Assembly: GCF_003345355.1 (NCBI RefSeq)
Contig: NZ_QQNB01000005.1
Span: 1-64,000, forward strand
Length of the DNA: 64,000 bases
Direction: 5' to 3'
Source: Sphingomonas aracearum
GTDB taxonomy: Bacteria; Pseudomonadota; Alphaproteobacteria; Sphingomonadales; Sphingomonadaceae
The notes below the pieces were generated by a model. That model did not search any database, was not told the origin of the DNA, and saw only the letters and a list, made by a program, of their open reading frames with translations. The position numbers were made by a program, and so were the translations under genes. Shown here piece after piece: positions 17,420 through 25,284 of this stretch (position 1 is its first letter; the number at the start of each line of letters is the position of its first letter).

Positions 17420-18694
17420 ATGAGCGATTCGCAGCTGGTCGAAGTAGATACCGAAGAAGAGCAGGAGCGCGCTGGTCGTGCAATGCGTGTCGCTCAGGCT
17501 CTTTCTTCTAAGCAGACGGACGAGTTTGCGAAGCCGGGCAGGCTTGTCGAAGTCCGGTTCGTTAAGGGACAATCGCTCAGTCTGACGGCCTCCCGCCTGC
17601 TCGCGTTGATGATCCTCACGGCTGGTGGTGATGCCTGGCGAGATGTGCCGCATCGCATGCGGAAGGCTGACATCCGCCGCGGGCACAAAGGCAACGAGCG
17701 CATCTCCGACATGCTCGAAGAGCTGCACCGGACGCTGTTCGCGGAGGACGATCGAAGCTGGCGAGGCCGGAAGGCAACGCGCAGATTTTCGTTGATCCAG
17801 ATGTCGAAGGAGGAAGTTGAGGACGAGGACGGCGCTGAGAGCGGCTGGATCGAATGGGAATTCACGCCGGACGCACGAAAGCTGATCCAGGAGTCGGAGA
17901 CCTATGCGGTCCTCAACCGCCAAGCCGTGCTGGGCTTTCGATCCAGCTATGCATTGAAGCTCTACGAGATCGGTGCGCTCCGAATTCACCGGCGGCAGCC
18001 CACGTGGCGCTGCGACATTACTGCCTTGCGCGCGGCACTGGGCATTGCTCCCGACGTCTACAAAGATTTCGCGCAGTTGCGCCGAAAGGTTCTTCAAACG
18101 GCCAAGAGCGAGATCGACCAGCTCGCGCATTTTCGCGTCGAGTGGAAAGAGACGCGACAAGGGCGGGCGGTTGCGGAGGTCGAGTTTCGCTTCGAGGCGA
18201 AGGATGCACCGGCCCAGATCGGGACCGTTGACGAGCTTGATCGCCATTCGGCGGGGCGGCGGGCGCGGAGAGAAGGAACTGTAGAGCAGCTGCTGATTGA
18301 AACGCCGGATACGATTGCGCCGGTCGGGAAGGCTAAAGGAGGCACGACACCCGGCGCGGTCGCGCGAGCTGCGACCGATGACGAGCCGTCGGGGGAACGA
18401 GCGGCCGAAGTCTCGAGCATCGTCAAACAACTTGCTGGACGCATGAACGCGAGCGACGCTGGTCCCCGTCCGAAGTTCGCGAGCTTTCCGTCCGGGTCGC
18501 TTCGCTGGCTCGGTGGAGAAGAATTCCTGGCGGTCGGGCGCTCGCACGGAGGCGGGTGGGACATCGACATGATCGCGGAGGCGTATCGCGGTCATATGGG
18601 CGATCGGCTTGCCAAACTCAGCGGCACAAAACTGCAGAAATCTTGGCAGGGCTTTTGCGAGAGCTATGTCACTCGGAAGGGTCGTCCGACGTAA
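17420..18694 (+). CDS. repA: Plasmid replication initiator (Rep_3-type)
   Basis: A 424-residue initiator. The central part has the paired winged-helix layout of Rep_3/RepB proteins (LTASRLLALMILTAGGD; RISDMLEELHRTLF; LGFRSSYALKLYEIGALR; DITALRAALGIA). ATG at 17420 (MSDSQLVEV) is preferred over an upstream in-frame start because the latter runs through the operator-like repeats. It binds iterons to open the origin. It is followed by a palindrome and parA/parB in the same direction. Confidence 0.85.
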   Translation: MSDSQLVEVDTEEEQERAGRAMRVAQALSSKQTDEFAKPGRLVEVRFVKGQSLSLTASRLLALMILTAGGDAWRDVPHRMRKADIRRGHKGNERISDMLEELHRTLFAEDDRSWRGRKATRRFSLIQMSKEEVEDEDGAESGWIEWEFTPDARKLIQESETYAVLNRQAVLGFRSSYALKLYEIGALRIHRRQPTWRCDITALRAALGIAPDVYKDFAQLRRKVLQTAKSEIDQLAHFRVEWKETRQGRAVAEVEFRFEAKDAPAQIGTVDELDRHSAGRRARREGTVEQLLIETPDTIAPVGKAKGGTTPGAVARAATDDEPSGERAAEVSSIVKQLAGRMNASDAGPRPKFASFPSGSLRWLGGEEFLAVGRSHGGGWDIDMIAEAYRGHMGDRLAKLSGTKLQKSWQGFCESYVTRKGRPT

Positions 18695-18711
18695 ATTGCA
18701 CCGGTGCAATT
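18694..18711. promoter_or_regulatory. 18-bp palindrome, candidate parS/operator (copy 1)
   Basis: AATTGCACCGGTGCAATT is a perfect 18-bp palindrome overlapping the last base of the rep stop codon. The identical sequence recurs immediately after parA. A ParB or autoregulatory ParA binding site is the likeliest role. Confidence 0.7.
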
Positions 18712-18858
18712 CGCTTTAGAACGCCGTTGGTGGGCCCCCATACGGACAGGTTTGCGGCATTCCCGACGCACCCGCTCCGCCACTTGCGAAAGGCGGCGTA
18801 CCGTTGACCAAAAAGCGCAAATCCGGCAGGTCTCCTTCAGCTTGCGAAAGGGAGAAGC

Positions 18859-20058
18859 ATGGCAACCGCTATTTCGCGCGTCAGACCGGATCAATCGCGT
18901 GTCAGCGCACTGGCGGAACGGTGTTCCAGCATTCTCGAACGTCTGCGCGATGGGGCGCAAAGCCGACGCGCCGACGATCGGCGCCAACCGACCTTTACCA
19001 TCGGTCGGGCTGCGGATCTTGTCGGCCGAACGCCGGCGGCTATTCGAGAAGCCGAGAAGGACGGTCGGCTGCCCGAGGTCGACCGGACGGAGAGCAACCG
19101 GCGGGTGGGCTACACGCTCGCACAGCTGAATGATATGCGGGGGGTGTTTGGCACGCGACCATGGCGCGCCGCTGATGATCCGTGCGCCATCCTAGCGGTC
19201 CAGAACTTCAAGGGCGGGGTTGGGAAGTCGACGCTGTCGGTTCACTTGGCTCAGTATCTCGCCATTAAAGGCTATCGAGTGTTGCTGATCGACTGCGATA
19301 GCCAAGCGTCCGCGTCGACGCTCTTCGGCTATATTCCCGATCTCGACCTCGAAGAGGGCGATACGCTTTACCCTTTCCTGCGGCAGGATGAGCTGACCAG
19401 TCTGGAATATGCGATCCGTCCTACACACTTCGACGGATTGGACCTGATTCCGGCGAACCTGCGCCTGTTCCAGTCGGAGTACGAGCTGGCGGCGCGAATG
19501 GCGCGGGGGCAGGGGGCCTTGCTCGATCGCTTGCAGCAGGGGATCGCCTCAGTTGCGGGTCGCTACGATGTCGTGGTCATCGATCCGCCTCCCGCCTTGG
19601 GCGCGATCTCGCTCTCGGTGCTGCGCGCGGCGAACGCGTTGGTCGTGCCGGTACCGCCGACGGTGATGGATTTCTCCTCGACGGCCGCGTTCCTGGCGAT
19701 GCTCGACGAAACGATGCAGGTGCTGCTCGAGCATGGCATGAACACCGAGCTCAACTTCTTGAGGTTCGTCGCATCGAAGGTCGACGAGAACAAGTCGATG
19801 CAGCGTGAACTGATGGGGCTCATGGGCCAACTTTATGGCAATGCGCTGGTTCGCACGCCGCTGAAGGACTCCGCAGAGATCGACAACGCGAGCGCGCGAT
19901 TGATGACGGTCTACGAACTCGAGGGGCCGACAACGAGCCGCTCGGTACGTGAGCGCTGCCTGACGTATCTCGACGGGGTGAACAGCGAGATCGAGGTCGA
20001 CATCCGCTCGATGTGGCCCAGCCACGACAGCCGGCTTAGGCGTGAGGGGCTGGCGTAA
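18859..20058 (+). CDS. parA: ParA-type partition ATPase
   Basis: A 399-residue ParA of the longer type Ia class. A MerR-like HTH region near residues 45-95 (FTIGRAADLVGRTPAAIREAE) is followed by the deviant Walker A motif KGGVGKST (about residue 118), LLIDCDSQASAS and VVVIDPPPALG. It drives plasmid segregation along the nucleoid together with ParB, and the HTH suggests that it also represses its own operon. The start has AAAGGGAG upstream. It lies between rep and parB and is flanked by identical palindromes. Confidence 0.92.
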   Translation: MATAISRVRPDQSRVSALAERCSSILERLRDGAQSRRADDRRQPTFTIGRAADLVGRTPAAIREAEKDGRLPEVDRTESNRRVGYTLAQLNDMRGVFGTRPWRAADDPCAILAVQNFKGGVGKSTLSVHLAQYLAIKGYRVLLIDCDSQASASTLFGYIPDLDLEEGDTLYPFLRQDELTSLEYAIRPTHFDGLDLIPANLRLFQSEYELAARMARGQGALLDRLQQGIASVAGRYDVVVIDPPPALGAISLSVLRAANALVVPVPPTVMDFSSTAAFLAMLDETMQVLLEHGMNTELNFLRFVASKVDENKSMQRELMGLMGQLYGNALVRTPLKDSAEIDNASARLMTVYELEGPTTSRSVRERCLTYLDGVNSEIEVDIRSMWPSHDSRLRREGLA

Positions 20059-20064
20059 TGGGTC

Positions 20065-20084
20065 AAATTGCACCGGTGCAATTT
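20065..20084. promoter_or_regulatory. 20-bp palindrome, candidate parS/operator (copy 2)
   Basis: The same core as copy 1, here extended by one base pair on each side (AAATTGCACCGGTGCAATTT), in the 45-bp gap between the parA stop and the parB start. The two copies are 1,372 bp apart. Confidence 0.7.
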
Positions 20085-20103
20085 CGCAGGAAGGAGGGGG
20101 CTG

Positions 20104-21129
20104 ATGGCCGCCAAGAACCGTAATTTCGCTGCTGGGCTCGCGGATGCGATCGAGAGCCCAGGCGATCAGCCGCGGTCGTCGCGACTTGGCATGGGCGTGC
20201 TGGCTGGGCGGGGGAACCGGTTGGCGGAATTGGCCACCGGAACATTGGTCAATCGAGCCGTCGAACTAATCGACCCGGCGCGATGCCGAATGTGGCACGG
20301 TCACAATCGCGATTACGCTGCTCTCTCCGAGGAGCGCTGCCGTGACCTGATCGACAGCCTCAAGGCGCAAGGCAAGCAGGAAGTTCCGGCGCTCGTCCGC
20401 CGTATACGCGACGACCCGGATCATGACTTCGAGGTGATCTCCGGAGCTCGCCGGCATTGGTCCGTGAGTTGGCTGCGCAGCCACAATTATCCTGATTTCC
20501 GGTTTCTCGTCGAGATTCGCGAGCTCACGGATGAAGAAGCGTTTCGGCTCTCGGATATCGAGAACCGGGCACGTGAGGACATCTCGGATTACGAGCGCGC
20601 ACGCGACTACCTGCGCGCGCTGGACGCTTACTATGGCGGCAAGCAGCTCGAGATGGCAGAGCGGATCCACGTCTCGACGAGCTGGCTGAGCCGCTATCTC
20701 GACCTGGCGAGATTGCCGTCCGACATCACGGGTGCGTTCGCATCACCGCATGACCTCGGCATCAAGCACGTTACCCAAATCAAGCCGTTGCTGAAGCCCG
20801 AGGACCGGCGAGATCGGGTACTCTCCGAGGGTCGCCGCCTCGCGCAGGCGAGGGCAGATGGCGAGAGCGTGCCGCAAGCCCCTGCGGATGTCGTGAGATT
20901 ACTGGCGCTTGCTGCTGACGCCCCCAAGAAGACAGGAACCCCCAAGAAGACAGGAAAGGCGCCGAGCGCCGTGACGGGGACGTCGGGGGCGGAAGTCATG
21001 CGCATCGACAAGCAGGGTCGGAAGGGCGTCACGATAACGCTGCTTCCGCGTGGTGGTGCTACTCGGTTCGAAGCAGAGGAAGCCCTTCGCGAGCTACTCG
21101 ACCGCGTTTGGCCGGCGTCGCCGGACTAA
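20104..21129 (+). CDS. parB: ParB-type centromere-binding protein
   Basis: A 341-residue ParB/Spo0J-like protein. The N-terminal ParB-N domain includes ISGARRHW and LSDIENRAREDISDYERA. It is followed by an HTH (MAERIHVSTSWLSRYLDLARLP) and a C-terminal region with a Lys/Thr-rich linker containing a duplicated PKKTG. It binds parS and activates ParA. ATG at 20104 follows GGAAGGAGGGGG. Its stop overlaps the stop of the convergent 81-residue gene by 4 bp. Confidence 0.92.
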   Translation: MAAKNRNFAAGLADAIESPGDQPRSSRLGMGVLAGRGNRLAELATGTLVNRAVELIDPARCRMWHGHNRDYAALSEERCRDLIDSLKAQGKQEVPALVRRIRDDPDHDFEVISGARRHWSVSWLRSHNYPDFRFLVEIRELTDEEAFRLSDIENRAREDISDYERARDYLRALDAYYGGKQLEMAERIHVSTSWLSRYLDLARLPSDITGAFASPHDLGIKHVTQIKPLLKPEDRRDRVLSEGRRLAQARADGESVPQAPADVVRLLALAADAPKKTGTPKKTGKAPSAVTGTSGAEVMRIDKQGRKGVTITLLPRGGATRFEAEEALRELLDRVWPASPD

Positions 21130-21371
21130 CCGCCCGAAGCTTGGTGCTCTAGTCGGTGGCCGTGCGGCTCCTCGAGCGGGATCGCCACCATCAGCACGGC
21201 CTCGTCGGGCGAGATATGCTCTTCGGGGCCGAGTGGATCCTCCACGAGCGCGCAGTCGATCGCGTGCTGAAGTTGCGCGCCTGCGGCCGATCCCTTGTGC
21301 TCGTCGATGATCGCGAGCGCCTTCCGCATGAGGCCGATCGCCAGGGCATGAGCCAGTCGTTGGTCGTCCAT
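21126..21371 (-). CDS. Hypothetical protein, plasmid-core neighbour
   Basis: An 81-residue acidic protein (MDDQRLAHALAIGLMRKAL ... DEAVLMVAIPLEE), probably a helical bundle. It is convergent with parB and shares the 4 bp of the stop region. Its upstream leader contains a large structured element (21433-21551), which could be its 5' untranslated RNA. No family was recognised. Confidence 0.6.
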   Translation of the reverse strand: MDDQRLAHALAIGLMRKALAIIDEHKGSAAGAQLQHAIDCALVEDPLGPEEHISPDEAVLMVAIPLEEPHGHRLEHQASGG

Positions 21372-21432
21372 TTCGTCTCCCCGCCAAAGCCGGCGACGCG
21401 CCCGTTGCGGGGCGCGTCGTCACTTCGGAACC

Positions 21433-21551
21433 GGGTGTTGGAAACCTAGAGCAAGCTAGGCGCGAACGCCTTTAGCCGGGTGGCCTGGACATGCGCGTCC
21501 GCCACCCGGTCAAAAAGAGACCGGCTCTTGCTCTTCGAGGTTTCCACGCCC
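21433..21551. ncRNA. Candidate structured RNA with three-way junction
   Basis: A closing helix pairs GGAAACCT (21440-21447) with AGGTTTCC (21538-21545), and AGAGCAAG (21448-21455) with CTTGCTCT (21527-21534); a 3-nt bulge separates the two parts on one side. Inside are two hairpins. One is GCTA-GGCG (from about 21455) with CGCC-TT-TAGC around a CGAA loop. The other is CCGGGTGGC (21476-21484) with GCCACCCGG (21501-21509), capped by GGAC/GTCC. The fold works on either strand. On the minus strand it would be the leader of the 81-residue gene; on the plus strand it would be downstream of parB. It could be a small RNA or cis-regulator; no known class was recognised. Confidence 0.5.
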
Positions 21552-21765
21552 CGCCTGCGTCTCCGCAGGAGTGGTCAGCCTAGGTCATGATTGCCGTCTT
21601 GAAAAGCCGCGGCAGAGGCGCCGAGGAGGGCTGGTCGGGGCAGTCGTTGATCTTGGAACCCGCAACGGGACGTTGGTATCGAACCCGTCGAAAGGCCCTC
21701 CTGGCTTGGAACCTCCCGCCCTGGACATCTAGATTGCCGCTATGTCAATTCGACCTGAGAAGCGC

Positions 21766-22712
21766 TCAGGTCTTCTCCTGATCGATCGTGAGGGCTGCGC
21801 CGTAGCGAGCCTCGAACGCGGCCATCTCACGGTCGAATGCGGCGATCACGTGGGAAAGTGGCCCTGCAGGGTCAGGCGTCGGAAGCCGGCTCGTCGGTCG
21901 GCCACGTCGCGGCGGCTTGAGCCCGAGCTCCACCGCGACATCGGGCACGAGGTAGACGCGCCAGGCCCGCCGCCCGCTCACCTCGACCAGCAGCTCCAGC
22001 GCGGCAGCTCTCGCTAGCAGCTTCCCGGCCCCTGATAGCGTCAGTCCCAGTGCGTGCGCGGCGCTCTGGGGGCTGAGCAAGGGCCGCAGTTGTGCAAGCG
22101 CCAGCAACCTGGTGAGTGCCCCGGGACGGCGTTCCTGCACAATGGCCGCGACGCTGCGTGCACGATGTTGCTCAAGGGCGAGCAGTCGATCGAGGCCTTG
22201 TCGCTTGCCTCCGCCGCGGCGTCCAGCAAGCGTGCTGCGATCAGTTCGGGCGGGGCTCCGCCGAGCCTCAGCCGCTTGTCGCCGATAACGAGGCAGGGCA
22301 GGACCGATCGGGTGAAACCAATGCGCTGGAGGATCAGCGGGAGCTCGAGCCACGCAGCGATCGAGCGATCGGCGAGGGCGTGGCAGCGGGTAAGCTCGAA
22401 GGTTCGCAGGAGAAGGGGAAGGGGGGTCGTCCGACACCGATGCGGGCGTGAACGGAAGCCCATCAGTCCAGTGACGGCGGCCGTTGTCCCGGAAGCGTCC
22501 GGTCCACCCTGCATAGGAAGCGAACTCGTCAACGGTGGTCGAACGGCGCGGCCGATCGCATCGAGGCTCGGACTGACCAGGTAAGCGAGCGCCTCGCTGG
22601 TGATCAGAAACTCTACTGGTCCGATCTCGGTCTCGCCCGAGAAGCCGACGCTTTTGCGCTCCGAAACCCAATAGCCGCCGGTGCGCTCGAAATGGATACT
22701 TGGCGATGCCAT
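21766..22712 (-). pseudogene. Frameshifted gene with HTH C-terminus (RHE_PE00001-like)
   Basis: Two overlapping minus-strand frames together look like one decayed locus. From 22712 one frame reads MASPSIHFERTGGYWVSERK, a DUF1488-like start, and continues through LADRSIAAWLELPLILQRIGF to LLDAAAEASDK. Near 22200 the meaningful sequence moves to another frame (RQGLDRLLALEQHRAR, then LLSPQSAAHALGLTLSGAGKLL, an HTH, and LLVEVSGRRAWRVYL). Such proteins occur on alphaproteobacterial plasmids. At least one indel is required, and a second discontinuity near 22540 is possible. The family call is from pattern memory and tentative. Confidence 0.5.
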
Positions 22713-22915
22713 CGTGCGAGGGTGGGCCGGCAGCAAAGACCGATCAAGCCGGGGGAACGATCCGGGCGTCGGCCCTCCGCGGTCGGTGTGCGTGGCGCTG
22801 GCACACGCTTTAGAGTTACCGGTGGTAGGTGGTGCGAACTCGACTGGCCTAGGTCCAGCTTGGTTTGTGCGATGCAATCAGGAATGCGGCCACGATGCAC
22901 TTACGGCCTGGTTGA

Positions 22916-22940
22916 TAAACCGGTAGTATCGCTTGGTTTA
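22916..22940. promoter_or_regulatory. Candidate AbiE operator inverted repeat
   Basis: TAAACC (22916-22921) and GGTTTA (22935-22940) form an inverted repeat whose right arm ends 23 bp before the abiEi start. AbiEi proteins are known to repress their own operon by binding inverted repeats upstream. The arms are short. Confidence 0.4.
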
Positions 22941-22963
22941 GCACTCTGCTAGGTTGATGCGTC

Positions 22964-23821
22964 ATGAGCGCAGTTCGCGGCCATTTGCTGAACCGTCTCC
23001 TGCGGGACCTACCAAGCGGCTATTTGGTCGACACCGCCTGGTTGCGCGAGCGAGGCCTCTCGGCATCCTCGGTACGGGACTATGTGAAACGCGACTGGCT
23101 CGAGCGGGTCGGGCCACGTCTCTACCGGCGAGACTCGGCAAACGACACATCGCCGCTTCGCTGGGAGACGACGCTCCTATCGCTGATGAACTTGCTCAAC
23201 GAGCCGCTGCACGTCGGCGGTCTGACCGCGCTCGAACTCGCGGGATACTGGCATTACGCGATTGTGGGACGGCGGCGACTGTGGATCTACAGCGATAGCC
23301 AGCGGACTCGGACTCTGCTCAACCGGCTCACGCTTGACGCCGACCCTGTTGTGCGCTCGCGCAAGCTGTTCAGCGAGCCCGAACTCGGTGTAGCCACGCG
23401 GGCGCTGGACCTCGTCACCGGATCGCTCGGCCCGGAGATGCTCGCGGGGGACAAGTCGCCCGTGTCGCACCTCCAGCTGCTCCGCGCCTCCAGCCTCGAG
23501 CGGGCGATCCTGGAAACGCTGGACGAGGTCCCCGGCACCGTAAGCTTCGACCATGCGGCCGAGCTGTTCGAGGGCCTGACGACGCTGCGGCCGCGCCTCG
23601 CCACTGCTCTCCTGCACGCATGCCGCAGCGTGAAGGCGAAGCGCCTGTTCCTCTACTTCGCCAGCCAGCACAGCTACGCTTGGGTACGTTCGGTCCGGCG
23701 CGAGGAGGTGGATATCGGATCAGGCAAGCGGCAGATCGTCATCGGTGGCCGGCTCGACCCGGACTACCTCATCACGGTTCCTCATGAGCGCGGCCCGGGG
23801 GCCAGGAGGCGCAAGCCATGA
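22964..23821 (+). CDS. abiEi: AbiEi-family antitoxin
   Basis: A 285-residue protein with an N-terminal winged-helix part (GYLVDTAWLRERGLSASSVRDYVKRDWLERVGPRLYRR) and a C-terminal AbiEi domain (ALELAGYWHY, SLERAILETLDEVPG, FASQHSYAWV). In the type IV AbiE system this protein represses the operon and counteracts the nucleotidyltransferase toxin without binding it. Its stop overlaps the toxin start (ATGA). Length fits AbiEi_3-type members. The pair can act in phage abortive infection and plasmid maintenance. Confidence 0.88.
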   Translation: MSAVRGHLLNRLLRDLPSGYLVDTAWLRERGLSASSVRDYVKRDWLERVGPRLYRRDSANDTSPLRWETTLLSLMNLLNEPLHVGGLTALELAGYWHYAIVGRRRLWIYSDSQRTRTLLNRLTLDADPVVRSRKLFSEPELGVATRALDLVTGSLGPEMLAGDKSPVSHLQLLRASSLERAILETLDEVPGTVSFDHAAELFEGLTTLRPRLATALLHACRSVKAKRLFLYFASQHSYAWVRSVRREEVDIGSGKRQIVIGGRLDPDYLITVPHERGPGARRRKP

Positions 23822-24735
23822 CGGTCGAGCGATATGCGGCGCAGGTGGCCCTGCTCGTCCGAATGCTGCCCGAAATCGCCGAGGAGGAAAGCTTCGCGCT
23901 AAAGGGCGGCACCGCCATCAACCTGTTCATACGCGACCTGCCACGGTTGTCGGTCGATATCGACCTGACATACCTTCCTGTCGCCGAGCGCGCGGAGTCG
24001 CTGGCCGGGGTGACCTCCGCCCTAAACCGCATTGCCGACCGCGTGCGCGCGAGGACCGGCGCCGAGGTCCAGCAGCAGGGAGCGAAGGACGGCACGCGCC
24101 TCCTGGTTCGAAGCGGGGCGACTGCGGTCAAGATCGAGGCGAACCCTGTGCTTCGCGGAACGGTGTTCGAACCCGAGCTCCGCAGCGTCCGCGCGCCGGT
24201 CGAGGATCGCTTCGGCTATGCGGAGATCCAGGTGGTCTCGATCCCGGACCTTTATGCCGGCAAGATCGCGGCCGCGCTTGACCGGCAGCATCCCCGCGAC
24301 CTGTTCGACATCCTCTACCTCCTCTCCAACGAGGGGATCACCGACGACCTGTTCACCGCCTTCCTGGTCTATCTCGTAAGCCATAATCGTCCGCCGCACG
24401 AACTCTTGGCGCCGCACCTGCTCGATCTGTCAGCGGCCTACCACGGTGAGTTTGCGGGAATGACGCTGGAGGAGGTCTCGCTCGAGCAGCTGCTCGGCGC
24501 GCGCGACACGCTGATCACGGAGATCAGCCATCGCAGCCGGCAGCCGCCGGCGCGCGGTTTCCTGCGGAGCTTCTACTCGGGCCAGCCGGAATGGACATTG
24601 CTCGGCCTCGACACGGATGTCGCAGCACTTCCGGCAGTGCGCTGGAAGCTTCTCAATCTGGCGAAGCTCGCGTCCGAGCAGCCGGCAAAGTTTAAGGATC
24701 AGGTAACGGCACTCGACGATTTCCTAGGGGCGTGA
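23818..24735 (+). CDS. abiEii: AbiEii-family nucleotidyltransferase toxin
   Basis: A 305-residue DUF1814/AbiEii protein. Nucleotidyltransferase motifs are visible: FALKGGTAINLF (motif I), LSVDIDLTYLP (motif II, catalytic Asp pair) and DLYAGKIAAALDRQHPRDLFDI (motif III/IV region). AbiEii toxins are GTP-binding nucleotidyltransferases that arrest growth; related MenT toxins modify tRNA. It is translationally coupled to abiEi. No damage is visible. Confidence 0.9.
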   Translation: MTVERYAAQVALLVRMLPEIAEEESFALKGGTAINLFIRDLPRLSVDIDLTYLPVAERAESLAGVTSALNRIADRVRARTGAEVQQQGAKDGTRLLVRSGATAVKIEANPVLRGTVFEPELRSVRAPVEDRFGYAEIQVVSIPDLYAGKIAAALDRQHPRDLFDILYLLSNEGITDDLFTAFLVYLVSHNRPPHELLAPHLLDLSAAYHGEFAGMTLEEVSLEQLLGARDTLITEISHRSRQPPARGFLRSFYSGQPEWTLLGLDTDVAALPAVRWKLLNLAKLASEQPAKFKDQVTALDDFLGA

Positions 24736-25010
24736 AGTGGAGAAATCTCTGAGCGCTGTGATCCGAGGCTGGAACAGCCTCGGTGTTTTCGACGGCGGTA
24801 TAGGACCGAGGCGCTAAGTACGACACGATGTTTGCGCGGGAGGTCGACCGTTTGTCTTTCTATCTGCGCCCCCGATGAGCAGCGGTGTGGCTTGTGTTCA
24901 CAAGCGGATCGCAAAATTTGCTCAGTTCAGGGATCAACACGCCTCGGTCCTGCCCGGAACCGGCCAGTGGTCGGCGGCATCGTTCTCGAGGGCGAGTTAT
25001 AAGGCTGACC

Positions 25011-25280
25011 ATGGCGCACCTGACCCAAATCGACCTGACCAACTGGGTCGCGCTCTACACGGCCACCGGCCTGTGCTGTGCGATCGCGATGGTCCTGTCA
25101 GTGTCAGTCGCCGGCATCCGCCTCTATCGCGAGCAGTCCTGGCAGGAGGTCCGCACCATTCGCGGCGCCGTGCTCTTCCTGCCGAAAACCTGGTGGCGCT
25201 GGCAGAAGCTCTACCTCTTGTCGACGCCGGTGACGCTGGCGATCGTCGTCTCGTTCGGGATGAGCCTGACCTGGAGCTGA
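25011..25280 (+). CDS. Small membrane protein
   Basis: An 89-residue protein with two probable transmembrane segments (WVALYTATGLCCAIAMVLSV and LLSTPVTLAIVVSFGMSL) and a basic loop between (RLYREQSWQEVRTIRG). ATG at 25011 is chosen because upstream sequence in frame is Ser/Arg-rich and looks non-coding. It is convergent with the next gene, with 4 bp between the stops. Function is unknown. Confidence 0.6.
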   Translation: MAHLTQIDLTNWVALYTATGLCCAIAMVLSVSVAGIRLYREQSWQEVRTIRGAVLFLPKTWWRWQKLYLLSTPVTLAIVVSFGMSLTWS

Positions 25281-25284
25281 CCCG

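Noticed and set aside
17390..18709. 439-codon frame antisense to rep
   Set aside because: No recognisable domain; rep on the other strand has iterons, start signals and conserved motifs.
20938..20960. Tandem AAGAAGACAGGAA-type repeat in parB as a slippage or regulatory element
   Set aside because: It encodes a duplicated PKKTG linker in frame; simple coding duplication explains it.
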